A stretch of DNA of 64,000 bases, from positions 167,033,107 through 167,097,106 of the forward strand of contig CP136061.1 in NCBI GenBank assembly GCA_032622095.1. The letters are read 5' to 3'. Origin of the DNA: Siphonodentalium dalli (lineage: Eukaryota > Mollusca > Scaphopoda > Gadilida > Siphonodentaliidae). Shown one piece after another: positions 1-12,610 of the stretch (the stretch's first letter is position 1; each line of letters begins with the position of its first letter). Made by a program: the position numbers and the translations under genes. Below the pieces are notes generated by a model, which worked only from the letters and a program-made list of their open reading frames with translations, was not told where the DNA came from and made no database searches.

Positions 1-164
1 GGTCATTTAAACAACAAAAAAAATAAAATAATAATTTTAAAAAAAATAAAAAATTCTGGCCATTTCAGGAACAAACAATCAAATGCGTGACAAATAAAAA
101 ATTTCGTCACTTTTTTAAATCTCAAGATTTATTAAAAACTCCCACGAAAATTCACGGAATCAAG

Positions 165-353
165 TTTTCCCCAAAACATACCGTACTTGAAGAACCGAAA
201 CTCCGATATAAAACTCTGGTTGAATCTCCGACGGAATCAGAGTTTTATACTGATACAAAACTCCGATTGCCGTCATTTAATATCGGAGATCGGAAATATC
301 CACCGGAAACTCCGATCTCCGGCGGAAATTCCGATCTAATTGGACAAGCTCCC
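165..353. mobile_element. right end of an ACTCCGAT-motif element
   Basis: ACTCCGAT / ATCGGAG words fill 195-340. The sequence closes with GGACAAGCTCCC at 353. Read from the outside this end is GGGAGCTTGTCC, close to the GGGAGCATGTC and GGGAGCGTCTC ends of the other families here. The left end lies outside or at the start of the window. Similar motif patches occur at 30460-30520 and 32795-32960. Confidence 0.5.
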
Positions 354-359
354 TATTAA

Positions 360-3262
360 GGGGTCATCTCAAAACTACTATCGGGAAATCAGCCTATTTC
401 CCGATAGATCCCGATAGCATATATATGCAGTTATCGGGAAATTATCGGGGAATGATGTTTTTCGGGAAATTATCGGAATATTTACATAGTCTATCGGGAT
501 TCTATCGGAGTTTACTCTCATTTCGGAGTATCATATTCCGAAAACAACACGCATGTTGTTTGGAAAGTTTCTGTATCGGGATTACTCCGGACTTTTATCG
601 GGATTTTATGTTTTATAGGCCTATCTTTTATATTATTGATTTAATAGTTTCCTAACATGAGAAATCGTTAGTATCATAAAGTTTTACAGTATCAGCTGGG
701 GGACACGTGTCGTAGAACTATTATATGTTATACTGTGGTTATCAGTAGGTGCTACGTACGTACAATATCGGAATTTTACCCGGACAATACACCCACCCAT
801 CGGGAAATCTTCAAAATCAATTCGCGGGGAGCATACCCAAATATGTATGCAGTTGTATACTATCTCAAAGCTTGTGTTTGTAATATGTATAAATACATCC
901 GACTTTTAAATGTGGAGGAAATAAAGATATAAATATATTATAGCAAATTTATGTAAACGATTTGTATTTATTCGCGAATCGCCGACGACACAATTAATGC
1001 ATGCACATGCAATCGAGTGCAGTCTTAACATGAGATGTCGTATGTTCTATTTTTAGCCCGATTCCAGGAATTAGGGTCATCGATATTTACGTTTCTGGGA
1101 ACAACACACGTGGCATTGCAGTTCGAGTATGTCTTGAAGAAGACAAATCATTATCAGATTTCACACAGTGAACGGATTTTAAAATAAAACAATTTCAAAC
1201 ATGGGACTCCAGCTTAAAACAAATATCGGGTCTGTAGGCCTACGTAGGCCCTATATTCCGAAAAAAATAGCCTAGGCGAAATTTATTGCAATGTGCGACA
1301 GCATTCGATGTGCTTTATAACGCAATTGCATTTTTTGTTTACCAGCACAAAACTAGCCAGTAGACAGCAGTAGAAAGAAAAATATAACTCCACAGTGGGT
1401 TAAACTTTAAGCATGAAATTTTGCTGCAGTTTCGAGGGGGGTGGCTGGTACATCGATCATGCACGCCATGAATATCTACTCGGTTCTCTACCTTTTAGTC
1501 AAGAGTATATAGAGATTCGTAACATGACATATGGGGGCGTGTCCTGTTGTACATGTATTAAAAGGTTTAGCATTAACAATTTAGCAGTAATATTCCATAG
1601 TTTGTTCATGAATCGTAATATGGTAAATTAAAATAAATAGCGTCTATACAGACCTGTGAAAATATGAATGAAAAATTCCATACAAATCTGCAGTGCAAAA
1701 GTTATAAATACGCGAAGCAATCATAACATTTAACTGGCAATTAAATGTGTGCATGGGCTGCTTTTCATACTCTACATTAATTTCGTTTTCTGTAATTACT
1801 AGGCTACTAATTATAAATAGGCTGCATTTGAACATAGCCTAATTATGTTGACAGTGTCGAATTTCACGATTGCATCATCAAGGTCAAGGTAACTCGATGC
1901 GATTTATTTGTAGCAGGCCCCTATATTTCGTCATCTTTTTTCAAAAAGATGGTCTTGCTGACTTTTATTTAGTTTGATATCTCAAATGCGCGTACTTTTA
2001 GCGATATTAATACCCAGTCCATCGTTTTAAAATGACTTGCCAATAAATATTATGTCATATATGACGCGCATGATCGAAGCATCGAAATGTGCAGGGATCT
2101 ATCGATCATAACTGGGTCAAGTACGAACATACATATGAGGTTCTCAAAGGGGTAAACATTTTTTTCAGTGCTGATTACTAATGTTCACATTTACTGCACA
2201 TTATCACTTTAAATAGATAGTCTCCAGGAAATTCGCCAAATTGTGATGTGAAGCATTAAAGAATTGACTGCGTAAAACTTGTGTTAATTTTTATTTGTGT
2301 CAGTATAGGCGGCGAAGCGAACACGTGCAAGACGCGCCATTTTCAAAAATAATGATTTAGCGCATTTTGTTATCTGCATTTTAAGAATTACCTTGTCAAT
2401 TTTACACTGAGTATGGTTGATAAAAAAAATACACGGGAGAAATTATATTTATTGGCCATAGTTTTGAGAACAAATTTATTCTTGAATGATGTATCGAAAT
2501 CGTGGCAGCGTGAATTGTTTTATACTTGAAACTGATGGCGCCAAAAAATAAGCGCAAATGGGGAAAATCAGCCGAACAATATAGTTCTCAAACATTGTTT
2601 GAAGAAAGATACCTGCGATTGAAAATCAACTATTTGAAGCCAATGTGTGGTAATTATCGTAATCTTATGGCATTTATTTCACATGTTTGGTAATTTATTC
2701 GATTTTTATCAAATATATATTTGAATGTTTTATCACGTTCACTTTGGAACAGTCTACTGCTAGTGTTGAAGGGATACTACGTTTATGAAACCATTTCTTT
2801 TATAAAAAATAATTCAATGGACAATTTAATAACTTGGAATCAAAACTTGAAACGTGTAGAGTTTTAATTCTTTTAAACAAGCTTCCACCCCAATAAAAAT
2901 GTGCTTACGAAGGAATCTGTGGACGAATCCAAAAGTAATGACAACACATTCAACCGGAAACAGAAACAAATAAACAAAACAGCATGCTCGATTCATCGAT
3001 TATCAAAACAGACATATTTGTTCTTGAAATAAATGGGTAAATTATCGGAAAGTTGTCGGGAAATCAGTGTGTTATACATTACTTTCGGGAAGTTATCGGG
3101 AAATTTTCGGGAAATCAGTGTGTTATCGGAATATTTAAATAAGGTATCGGAATATTTTCGGGAAATGGCGACCGCTCTATCGGGAACTATCGGGAAATTT
3201 AGAAGATAGTTTTGAGTTATCGGATATTTATCGGGAACCCGATAGTAGTTTTGAGATGACCC
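360..3262. mobile_element. PIF/Harbinger-like non-autonomous element, GGGGTCATC family, copy A
   Basis: The left end is GGGGTCATCTCAAAACTACT and the right end is its complement, ...AGTAGTTTTGAGATGACCC. Both terminal regions (360-640 and 3035-3262) are packed with ATCGGGAAA / ATCGGAAT / CCCGATAG motifs. The middle (650-3030) has no coding capacity beyond short chance frames. TAA precedes the left end and TTA follows the right end one base later. This fits a TWA target but is not an exact duplication, so end erosion or a chimaeric copy is possible. It is the reference copy for reading insertions in the second copy at 33.2-38.8 kb. Confidence 0.75.
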
Positions 3263-3263
3263 A

Positions 3264-4440
3264 TTAGTAATTTTCCGCAATGTGGGCTAGCATCACCGAA
3301 TTCACCACCCTATGACGATATCCGCATACTGATATTCCTAAGACATACTAGGCCTCAACTGCCATTGGAAACATTGAAACAGATTGAAGTTCTCCAGACC
3401 CCGAGTTTACAGGACTTAATTAGGAATTGTGTTGTCTTTAGCGCTAAGCCTAAATACTAATGTTTAGAGGGATCGTGGGTATGGCAAACCATATACTGCC
3501 GTGATCAGCAGTGATTTATATTCACATGAGGGTCATAGATGACCTTCGGGTGCCGAATTTCCTTGACAACGGTTGCTAGGGAAACACCCGTCATTGAAAA
3601 ACACTAGATTTTGATCATTTTCTACTGAATGGCACTCATACAATGGCTACAATGCTGGCTATTTTTTTCTTGTGCACACACTGGTCAAATTTGAAGCAGT
3701 TATTTCATCCTGTTTAAAATATCAGGCAAATGTTAGCTAGAGGAGGGGAAATTCTGTCAATCACAGTCCAAAATCGATCCAAAAACGAAAATAGGCAATG
3801 CAAAAATAAATCACCCAGTGATCACATTCAGCGATTGATAAATAATTGACTATATTGACCAAAATCACTCTAATCGATCTAATTATATCTCACAATAAAA
3901 ACAAATGAACTTCACACACTAGAAGTCCTTTTATTGACGAACTTCCTCAAAACAAAATCAATCAAAACTGAATTCACTCCCTTTGTGCTATCTATTTATA
4001 ACTTTGGTTTAAGTGTGCGGTTTCTGCTTCAGTATTGCGTTCGTTTTTAGGGGTACTTGACTAAAAATGAAAATGGTCGGACATTTGACGATAGGTATTG
4101 GAAAATGTCCGTGTCCGACCGACGGCTTAAATTCAGGCATGCTTCCAATGGAATTCAGATATAATATTCTAGTTTTCTATGGCAGGGACACATAACAGGG
4201 ACACATAGAGGGACCCCCAGAGGGACCTATATGAATTGTGGGAGCTATTACGTTATGTAGCCATGACACAGTTCATTTAAAAAATGGATCGACAGGTGAG
4301 CGCTTCTGCACGCTATAGTGGGCAGCGGGGTAGAACGTAAATGACGTTGTGCCCGCTATAGCGGGCAGCGGGGGTGAAAGAATTAAACGTTATGTTAAAT
4401 TGAGCAAGGTCGCCCTGAAAATTCAAAAATTCAGATTTTT
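3264..4440. other. no gene or element recognised
   Basis: Mostly single-copy-looking AT-rich DNA with the X-box-like site at 3572. Near the right edge, the perfect 16-bp palindrome GCCCGCTATAGCGGGC (4351-4366) has a half copy at 4312-4330. Confidence 0.6.
3572..3585. promoter_or_regulatory. X-box-like site
   Basis: GTTGCTAGGGAAAC matches the RFX X-box with one mismatch in the central AT. It lies in a 1.2 kb stretch without recognised repeats or genes. Confidence 0.3.
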
Positions 4441-4496
4441 TTTTTTTTTAATTATGTCACTGGCTTCGCCCACATTCGACCCAGTGACCTCATTTG

Positions 4497-5447
4497 CAAG
4501 CCTGGATATAAGAGGTCGGACACGGTCATTGACCGAGCCAAATACACCGATGACCGGCGCCGCCTTATTATCGTCCGTCAGTTTGTCCGGCGCCCATTAT
4601 CTTCACAAAAAATATATAATTAAGGAGAAAACAACAAGTAGATGTATTATCCGCGGCAAAGACATTCAATTACCACTACTGTGCACTAAATATCAAATCC
4701 CCCCACCAATACAACGCGTTTTACCGAAAACATGTTAATGATCCGTTCCGTATACAGGACCTATAAATGTAATTTTAATGCAACCTCTAACCTAAATTGT
4801 CCGCGATTGACGATGGATCGCAAACTGCGAATTATCGCTGCCTTCACGTCCGCACTATTTACGACTTTCTATTTTTAGAACGTGAAAAACCCAGAAAAAA
4901 TGGCTGCCACTGGGGGAAACTCCAACCAAGAAATACACTTCGTCGTGTTTTTCTCGTTTGACGTAAGATACACGGAGATGTCACAAGTTAAATCAGCACA
5001 AGTGTAATATATTCCACAAGTTAAGGGTGTTAGTTGGAGATTTAGCAGAAGAAATTCCGAAAAAATTCATACCGGGTAGTTTTTAAATCGCCGCGTTTTG
5101 AAACATGTGCTTGGTAACCACTGCCTAATAATGTAATAGTATTTTTGAAACTGGAAAAGACTTCAGCAGAGACATACTGTAAATGACAGCCTTGTCTGAC
5201 TTTGCACCCCTGTCACATTATGACATGATAATATGAGCTTCAGCTAAAAGTGATGTAAAACACCATAATTCATAACATGGTACATCAATGAATCTAATTT
5301 GTGCATTGGAATGGGCTAAAAAACAACTAATTGCTGCTATTTATTGATACCAGGTAAATGACAGACACACTTTTCAAATGTCAGACGCCGAATCTTTGGT
5401 GCCTGTCATTTTGTCAGACACTCAAAAAAAAATTATATCCAGGCTTG
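4497..5447 (+). mobile_element. hAT-like non-autonomous element, CAAGCCTGG family, copy 1
   Basis: The ends are CAAGCCTGGATATAA and its complement TTATATCCAGGCTTG. CTCATTTG is duplicated on each side (4489-4496 and 5448-5455). The host site is itself a repeat (GACCTCATTTGAACAAATCTG). An uninterrupted paralogue is visible at 12427-12447, so the insertion is proven by comparison. The TIR and 8-bp TSD suit the hAT superfamily. The 951-bp body includes an AAAATGGCTGCC (YY1-like) motif near 4908 and no transposase. An open frame of about 80 codons (RTRSLTEPNTP...) recurs in all three copies but changes residues freely, so it is probably not selected. Confidence 0.85.
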
Positions 5448-5760
5448 CTCATTTGAACAAATCTGAACCAGTCACCCAAGGACCCAATATACCAAATATG
5501 AACCCATTCGGCCCAATGGAACTTGAGAAGAAGTTGTTTAAAGAATTACTTTGGTGGGAAAGAGTTATGGTCCTAGCTTTACAACTATTTGACTTGGTGA
5601 CCTCATTTGAACAAATCTGAATGTGAGTCAACCAGGGAACATCCTCACCAAATATGAACCAATTCGGTCTTATGGTTACATAGGAGAAGATGATTCTTGA
5701 TGGACGATGACTATAGCTCCACAGGAGACTTTGTCTCAGGTGAGCTAAAAACTGGAAGTA
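5448..5760 (+). repeat. dispersed repeat with 'cctcatttgaacaaatctg' units
   Basis: Two units of CATTTGAACAAATCTGAA...'accaaatatgaacccattcgg' occur, the first opened by the element at 4497-5447. The left flank of that unit is at 4440-4488. Homologous to 12230-12610. The ORFs on both strands are shadows. Confidence 0.65.
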
Positions 5761-6175
5761 ACAGAGTCCGAGGCGATGAATTTTTTTGGTCAACGTTTGT
5801 AGACACTTTCTGACACCATTTTTGCTGCAAATAAAACGCATTTAGACACCACATCTAAACAGTTTAAGGTAAATAAATATTTCGTCACTAATATTCGGCC
5901 CCCAGTTATCAGTTAGAAGTAGTTGTCAGTGCTCAATCATGGAACAAATGCCTTTTAATCATCGCCGCAAGACAATTTCTTCCACAAAATATCCCAGAAA
6001 ATGTATGTTTTCACAGTCACTTTTCTACACAACCATTATACCAATCGAAAGGCCTGTCCTCCTCCCACAAATGCATATATTGAGTATTGTCATGGAATAT
6101 CTCAGTTTTCCAAATTCCTATTTCTATACAGTATACAGGTACCCGCTTCAAAATTACTGTCCGGTTAGTCCTGTT
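5755..6175 (+). repeat. dispersed repeat, inverse copy at 40985-41375
   Basis: Shares 'gtaacagagtc', 'tttctgacacc', 'tttagacac', 'taaacagtttaaggta' and 'cgaaaggcctgtcc' blocks, in order, with the minus strand of 40985-41375. No termini were recognised. The ORF at 5939-6190 is not conserved. Confidence 0.6.
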
Positions 6176-6217
6176 CACACCAAAATTTAGTCGTGATCGA
6201 CCAGAGCTGACGGACAG

Positions 6218-7050
6218 TTAGGCCATAATAAAAAAATTGCTAGCTTTTCATCCCCGCTCGCCCCAAATTTTTTTATTAATGCTAAAAATTGCCACTGGAC
6301 TGATATGTATTGCTGAAATAAACTGGCATTGTTTATATAAAAAAAAAAAGCCGGATATGAAAATTATCCGGAATTTATACTGACAGTTCCAAGGGGCGTA
6401 ATTCTATACGCATTGTAAACACAATAGCACGTGGAAAAATACAAGAAAATACAAATGTTTTTTGTGATTTTATGATTGCAATCGGCCGGCACCCATACAA
6501 TAAAAGATTGGTATGGGTGCACGGTCGATGATTCGACAACCGTAGTTGATGTCTACCACCTATACACGGGAGGAAAACTTGACAACACCGCTCCAGTCGG
6601 TGATATGCCTTCCCAATTTCGTGCAAGTGCTGGTCGGAGCAAAACAGTCCGCACACAATGCTGCCCGACAAGCCCCATTGGAGACGTCGTTGGCTTTCTG
6701 ACCATGTAGTGGGCCTAACTTTAAAAGTAACTTTTTTAAAAGAATAATATATCAATTAATTCAATATGTGTTTCTATTTCAAATTAATATATACAAAAAT
6801 ATACTTTGTGTCATTGTCTTCATCCCTATGACGTATCTGTGAATGCACTTGTTTCCCACATATAATATTGAACTCAAAAGTTCAAAGACATTCACATCAC
6901 AAAATTTATATCAGAGAGAGGTACAGGTAATGCCCCCTATCTTCCTATCTTCCCAGGGCAACATACTTCGACAGATAAATTGGTTAATTGGACATGCTGA
7001 TGCTTCTATTAATACATTGAACAATTGATAGTTCGACCCCCGATTCTGAC
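6218..7050 (+). repeat. dispersed element with a conserved open segment, copy 1
   Basis: Matches the minus strand of 30820-31910 over most of its length ('ttgctagcttttcatcccc', 'gggtgcacggtcgatgattc', 'atcagagagaggtacaggta'). The middle (6476-6720) can be translated as KDWYGCTVDDSTTVVDVYH and, in another frame, NFVQVLVGAKQSAHNA. These also appear in the other copy, but with frame breaks and a stop here. The family was not recognised. Confidence 0.6.
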
Positions 7051-7474
7051 TTATTATTTATACTTCGAAAAATAAAAATAAAAATAAAAATTCGTTTGAA
7101 GCTGGTCCATCAAGACCATGATTAGTTTGAATCAATACATGGACATTAAAAAAAAAAAGGACTTTTCCTCATTGGGGTTCACATTAAAAGTGTACATCAT
7201 ATTACTTAAATGGGTGTAATTTAGATGTGATGCCCTTGTGAAATCAATATCCAAAATCAGTAATAGTAAGGCATTTATAAAAAGAATTTGTTTTTTCACT
7301 GAAAATTTTACTGGAATGCATAAAACACCCAAATTTATTCACCCTATTCATTCATAAACAAGAGATGGGCTGTCGTCCGGTGCATACCCCATTGTGGCAT
7401 ACTGCCTAGCGTGGGCATAGCTATAACTTATGTTTGCTATACTCATACAGATGGACCCAAAAATCAGCATTTTC

Positions 7475-8165
7475 ATATAAACAAAGATGAATAACTATAG
7501 AACAAAAAGCCAAAACAAAATAGTTGAATGTGCCATTAAATGTCCTCATAGTGGTGAACATCCATACAAAATTTCATTGAGATCCGAGCATTACTGTTCA
7601 AGTTATGACCTGAAAAGACATCGGATGGACCAAACAGCCAGATAAACATTTCCAGATAAACAAAGATGTATAACTCTAGAATGGAAAATCCGAACAAAAT
7701 GATGGAACACTCTTTTTAATGTCCTCATAGTAGTGAACATCCATACCAAATTTCATTGAGATACCAGCACAACTGTTGAAGTTACGACATGAACAGACAC
7801 CAGACAGACCAAAAAGCCAACATTTCCAGATAAACAAAGATGAATAACTCTAGAATGGAAAATCCGAACAAACCAATGTAACCCTCTATTTAATGTCCTC
7901 ATAGTTGTGAACATTCATATCAAATTTCATTGAGATTCCAGCACAACTGTTGAAGTTACAACATGAACAGACACCCGACGGACCAAAAAGCCAACATTTC
8001 CAGATAAACAAAGATGAATAACTCTAGAATGGAAAATCCGAACAAAACGATGGAACCCTCTATTTAATGTCCTCATAGTAGTGAACATCCACACCTAATT
8101 TCATTTAGATCCGAGCACTACCGTTCAAGTTATGACATGAACAGACAGACAGACGCACCGACGCA
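7475..8165 (+). repeat. four tandem ~175-bp units
   Basis: Units contain AAACAAAGATGAATAACTCT, 'gaatggaaaatccgaacaaa', 'tttaatgtcctcatagtag' and 'ttcattgagatccgagca', with starts near 7478, 7660, 7832 and 8007. The array ends in 'acagacagacagacgcaccg'. It is a molluscan-type tandem repeat and is non-coding. Confidence 0.75.
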
Positions 8166-8175
8166 CAGGTGCAAG

Positions 8176-9985
8176 ACAGTATAATAAATCAGCAACACAA
8201 AATTGCGCATATACCACATTGTAACAAATCAGAAATGTTGTATCCCATTATTTTCATTTCATTGTGACAACAGGCTGTACATGTAGTACCACACACAAAC
8301 ATACAAATGTTCCAACTAAAAGATGATATCTAGTGATTGGTATACCCCTATAGTGGGCAACACATGTAACAAGACAATCAATGACAGTGGGTTCGCTCAC
8401 CAGACTGAGAAGACTGGGACTCTGAAGACTACCTGTACCATATTCAGTACTTGTCAAATCATGTGGCTATTAGCAGTATGACTGAATATAAGAATATATG
8501 CAACTTTTTGTCTGAAAACAACACATTTTCCACTAAATACTGGTTGGAAAACTAAAGTAAGAATACTATAATATAAATAATATTGTCTCAAGGTCAGAAA
8601 AGATTATTGAAATGATGTTGTCTCTAAAATACATTTATTTTTACTTAAATAAAATGAAGATGGTAGAAAATCATTATCAACTAAAAATTTGTCTCAAAAT
8701 ATGAAAGCTGTTTTGCTATCGGAACCTAAAAAACGTTTTGAATCCATTTGTGTCATGTTTTTTAGTCCTATAGAATCACAATTAACTTAGTGCCCCTTTA
8801 AGAAAATATGGGCCCAATATGCCTTGTGCATGGTCTGTAATAACTTAAGTCATAATATGTTGTAACTTGTAAGGCGTTTCAGTGACTTCACTAGAGGGTA
8901 GAGTCCAACTCGGCCCATTTTTTACTGGCCGACCCCATTTAAACATATTTGAATCCCAAATATCCATGGACCGTTCACACCAAATGTCAAATTAATCAGT
9001 CAGGTGATTCCAGAAAAGATATTTAAATGAATTTCATATCAGCGATTTCATTCAAAAGACGATGCTAAGTGCCCTGACCCCGACTCTTCTTGACCAGCTG
9101 ACCATAGTATAACAAATCTGGTCTAGTGATTTCTGAGCATACATTTTAAGAGTTAAAGTGAATTAGTGCCAACTTTGAACACAGCAACTCAAGTATTTCT
9201 CTTATGGAGGGAGTTAACGTTTTTTTGGGGTGAGTGACTGGATATTAATTCTCAAAGCTGCCCCTGTTAGAACTAATCCCAATCAAAAAGTCATAAAACC
9301 TTTCAAGCCAACTACAGACCCAATGGTAAATGAATTTTTAAATGTGTATCTGTTTGACATTTTATAATCCTAGTAGATAAAATAGTAGAGACTGGAGTCT
9401 CACAGGATTGAATACATTGTACTCCAGAAATATGCAATCGAATGCATCATGTTTGCCTTTATCCATGCGGCAGAGACGGGAGCCTTAATTCAAGCGGCCT
9501 CACAGAACCGTAGTCGGGTTGGAAGCAATGACCCAAAAGTAGGCCAGCATTGTTTACATCCACTTAAAATTGTTGCAGTAAATTGAACTTCGTGACCTTC
9601 GGCTCTTGCACTCTGCAGATAGGCTTTGTTTTTCGACACACGGCCGCTTAATTAATCTCTTTTGTTTTAAGTCAATGGATTGGACAACATAAATCCGTTT
9701 AACGGAGGGAGGTAGAATAGCCAGAGATAGCGTCACACCTTTTTCTACAACAGTAAACACCGGCTCACGCCAAAAACTTTTGTCACCCACCACCTCCCCT
9801 GCTCCACTATTTGTTATCCTTTATATACATGTATATACTACATCTCTTTCTCAAAAATTGTATCAGGACCGAGGTTCTCAGTAACCCTTTATTTGGTTTT
9901 TCATAATCTGGACTATCACCATATATGTTGAATATCTTTGCAATATACATGTATACTTGTATAATACGGTGTATAACTGTCTGTC
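8176..9985. other. no supported gene; weak minus-strand open frame
   Basis: Between 9554 and 9793 the minus strand is open for 79 codons (GDKSFWREPVFTVVEKGVTL...) in DNA that is more GC-rich than its surroundings. I see no domain, splice context or Kozak support, so it is not called as CDS. The rest holds scattered relics of dispersed repeats (for example 8395-8450, shared with 54570-54620). Confidence 0.45.
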
Positions 9986-9989
9986 TCAG

Positions 9990-10330
9990 GGGTGGGCAGT
10001 CTTCATGGCTCGCCCACTTCCTGTACAGTTTTTTATACACAATACTATATCAAAATATCTTCCGTCCATATATACATATGTTCGCGGTCTTCATGGCTCG
10101 CCCACTTCCTGTATAGGTTTTTTATACACAATACTATATCAAAATATATTCCGTCCATATATACATATGTTTTCAGTGTACATAATTGTAAATATGTTGT
10201 TTTTGAGCTAATATATCATATATTTGGCTCGCCCACTTCCTGTACAGTTTTTTTATACACAATACTATAACAAAATATCTTCCGTCCATATATACATGTT
10301 TTCAGTGTACATAATTGTAAATATGTTGTT
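9990..10330 (+). repeat. tandem repeat with 'ggctcgcccacttcctgta' units
   Basis: Three units start near 10007, 10095 and 10226, each followed by 'tttttatacacaatactata' and 'cttccgtccatatatacat'. Overlapping frames in this block are shadows. Confidence 0.7.
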
Positions 10331-10349
10331 TTTGAGCTATTGTTATATA

Positions 10350-11797
10350 CAGTCGATTTCGGTTAATAGAATATGCTCGGTGCAGCAATTTTTTATTTGA
10401 ATAGCCGATTATTTGATTAGACGAATTTGCACCAAAACGTTGTAATTTCGAGTTGACAATTTCGTAATTTCGAGTTGTACCACTGACTTGACCGATGTTT
10501 GTTTGATATAAAAACTTTTAAATACCTGTTATTAAATGTGTATTTACTTCATAATATTGTTCTCTATATTGCTTGTTTCATGTAATATTAAAATATTTGT
10601 AATACCATTGTCAGATTGTGTGTTTGTTGTTACTTTTTACCGAGGGAAAATTGTAAAAACATCGATCGATAAAAGCACGTGTTCAATGTTTACATTGAAG
10701 GACTGGTTAGAGTTATTCACCTTTGATCGATTGAAGCACATGTTTAATGTTTAGATTGAAGGACTGGTTAGAGTTATTCACCTTTGATTGATAGAAGCAC
10801 ATATAGTGATTGAGGAAGACCATTTATATAGAACATGATTTTATTTATTTTAAAACATATAACGGAGAGGTCTTTGCGCTTTCGTTTCGAGTTCATAATG
10901 ACTGAGTAATTATGACTGGTGTACCCACAGCATCGCATTTATAATAGCCCTGGTTTTGTTTTTACAAGTGACACGTTAATTTGCCCTTTGTTAGCGGGTG
11001 TACTCAAACAAATACTTAAACAAACACGCTGTCATCATTAATGGGACAATCCTTTGTTCGCGCCATAGAGTGTGAAACGAACAAAACGGTTTGTACAGTC
11101 TAATTCTTTATGCATGTTCAGACATCAAATACAAAAGAACCGAGTCGCTAACATGTGTCTGTCCAACTACAGTACTGGCTTTTGTTAAACATGCAATTAG
11201 TCGCTATTGTAATGTTGTTCATCCTCTACGTGGACAACGTCACGAATAAAGCGTCGGGTTTATTGATATAAACTATAGACTATAGATGCGGGATTTACCC
11301 GCACTGCTTACAAAATTTAATATTGTCATTTATGGCGTGAATTATTAGACCCCCAAATCACCTTATCATCATGGCGTGAATTATGGGAATGTTGGGCAAT
11401 AAAACAACAAGACAAGTGTTATTATAATATTTTAATATTCACATTTAATTGAAAAATCACTTTCTTATAGTAACTTATGACCGTAAAGCACTCGCTTTTG
11501 AAATATTTTATGTCACCCATTTTCGATCTAATACGATTGTCTGCGGTTTCTTGACATAAACTATAATATTTTGGATGAAATACCTTCTACTGAGTTCTAG
11601 AATGCACGAAAATAACGACTTTCAGAGCACATTTTTGCGAATTTTCTATTCTATTAAGCGATAGTCCCATCGGGAGTCTATTCGAATAAGCAATTAAAAA
11701 ATACAGATGTACTATTAAAATGGTTTTGGAATCCGAAATATTATTATAATAAACGAATTATTTGATTAACCGTTATTCGATTAATTGGAATTGACTG
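10350..11797. mobile_element. pogo/Tigger-like non-autonomous element (TA target)
   Basis: The ends are CAGTCGATTTCGGTTAATAG and, read inward from the right, CAGTCAATTCCAATTAATCG, flanked by TA (10348-10349 and 11798-11799). Imperfect inversion continues for about 40 bp (AATAGCCGATTATTTGATTA against CGAATTATTTGATTAACCG). TA duplication and CAGT ends are typical of the pogo branch of Tc1/mariner. The 1448-bp body has a 66-bp tandem duplication at about 10675-10800 and no transposase. The ORF at 10536-10754 has no recognisable domain. Confidence 0.75.
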
Positions 11798-11799
11798 TA

Positions 11800-12229
11800 T
11801 CATATATTCTTTAGTGAAAATTATAGCTCATATATATCGCAAAGAGTCTTCGAGCCATTCACTCCCCTCTCTGCCGGGTATATAAATATATTAATTACCT
11901 GTTATTGTACCTATAAACTAAACATGGCTGTATCTGCACACATATGTGTCGCACATTAGATTCTGACTGGTATGTTTATTAATTGTATATTCCATGCTGT
12001 TAATATGATCTGGATTTTAGAGTTATTTTAAACCAACTGTACAGTGTTGGCTCTGTGGGTACCCCTGGGGATGTTATAATGATGATAGATTTCATTTTTA
12101 TTTTCAACAAGTTGAAAAAAATAAGTTTAATTTTGTTATTAAGCAAGGAGTTAAATCTAAATTAATTAAAAACCAAAATATTTTTTTTTTTTTAAATGTA
12201 TTTTCAGCAAGGAGTTTAATCTAGATTTT
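11800..12229. other. nothing recognised
   Basis: AT-rich DNA with a T run at 12181-12193. No repeat partner was noticed. Confidence 0.5.
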
Positions 12230-12610
12230 TTTTTTAGTTATGTCCCTGGCTCCACCCACATTTGAACCAGTGATCTTATTTGAACAAATCTGAAACCCAG
12301 TCACCCCAAGGACCCTTCATACCAAATATGAACCCATTCGGCCCGATGGGAGATGTCATTTTAAGAATTACTATGAAGGGAAAGACTTTATAATACAGCC
12401 CTGGCTTCGCAACTATACGACCCAGTGACCTCATTTGAACAAATCTGAATGTGAATCACCAAGGGAACATCCACACCAAATATGAATCCATTCGGTCCTA
12501 TGGATCTGGAGAACATTTTCAAAGAATTGTTGATGGATGGACAGACGGACGGACAGATGGATGGACGATGGACAAGGACTGATGACTATAACTTCGTCTC
12601 AGGTAAGCTA
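12230..12610 (+). repeat. dispersed repeat with 'cctcatttgaacaaatctg' units
   Basis: Two units at about 12240-12400 and 12405-12610, ending in 'gacagacggacggacagatgg'. The second contains the uninterrupted GACCTCATTTGAACAAATCT that serves as the empty-site paralogue for the element at 4497-5447. Confidence 0.65.

Noticed and set aside
9554-9793. 79-codon minus-strand ORF in GC-richer DNA
   Set aside because: No domain, no splice or start context, and no repeat partner; kept only as a note in the interval description.
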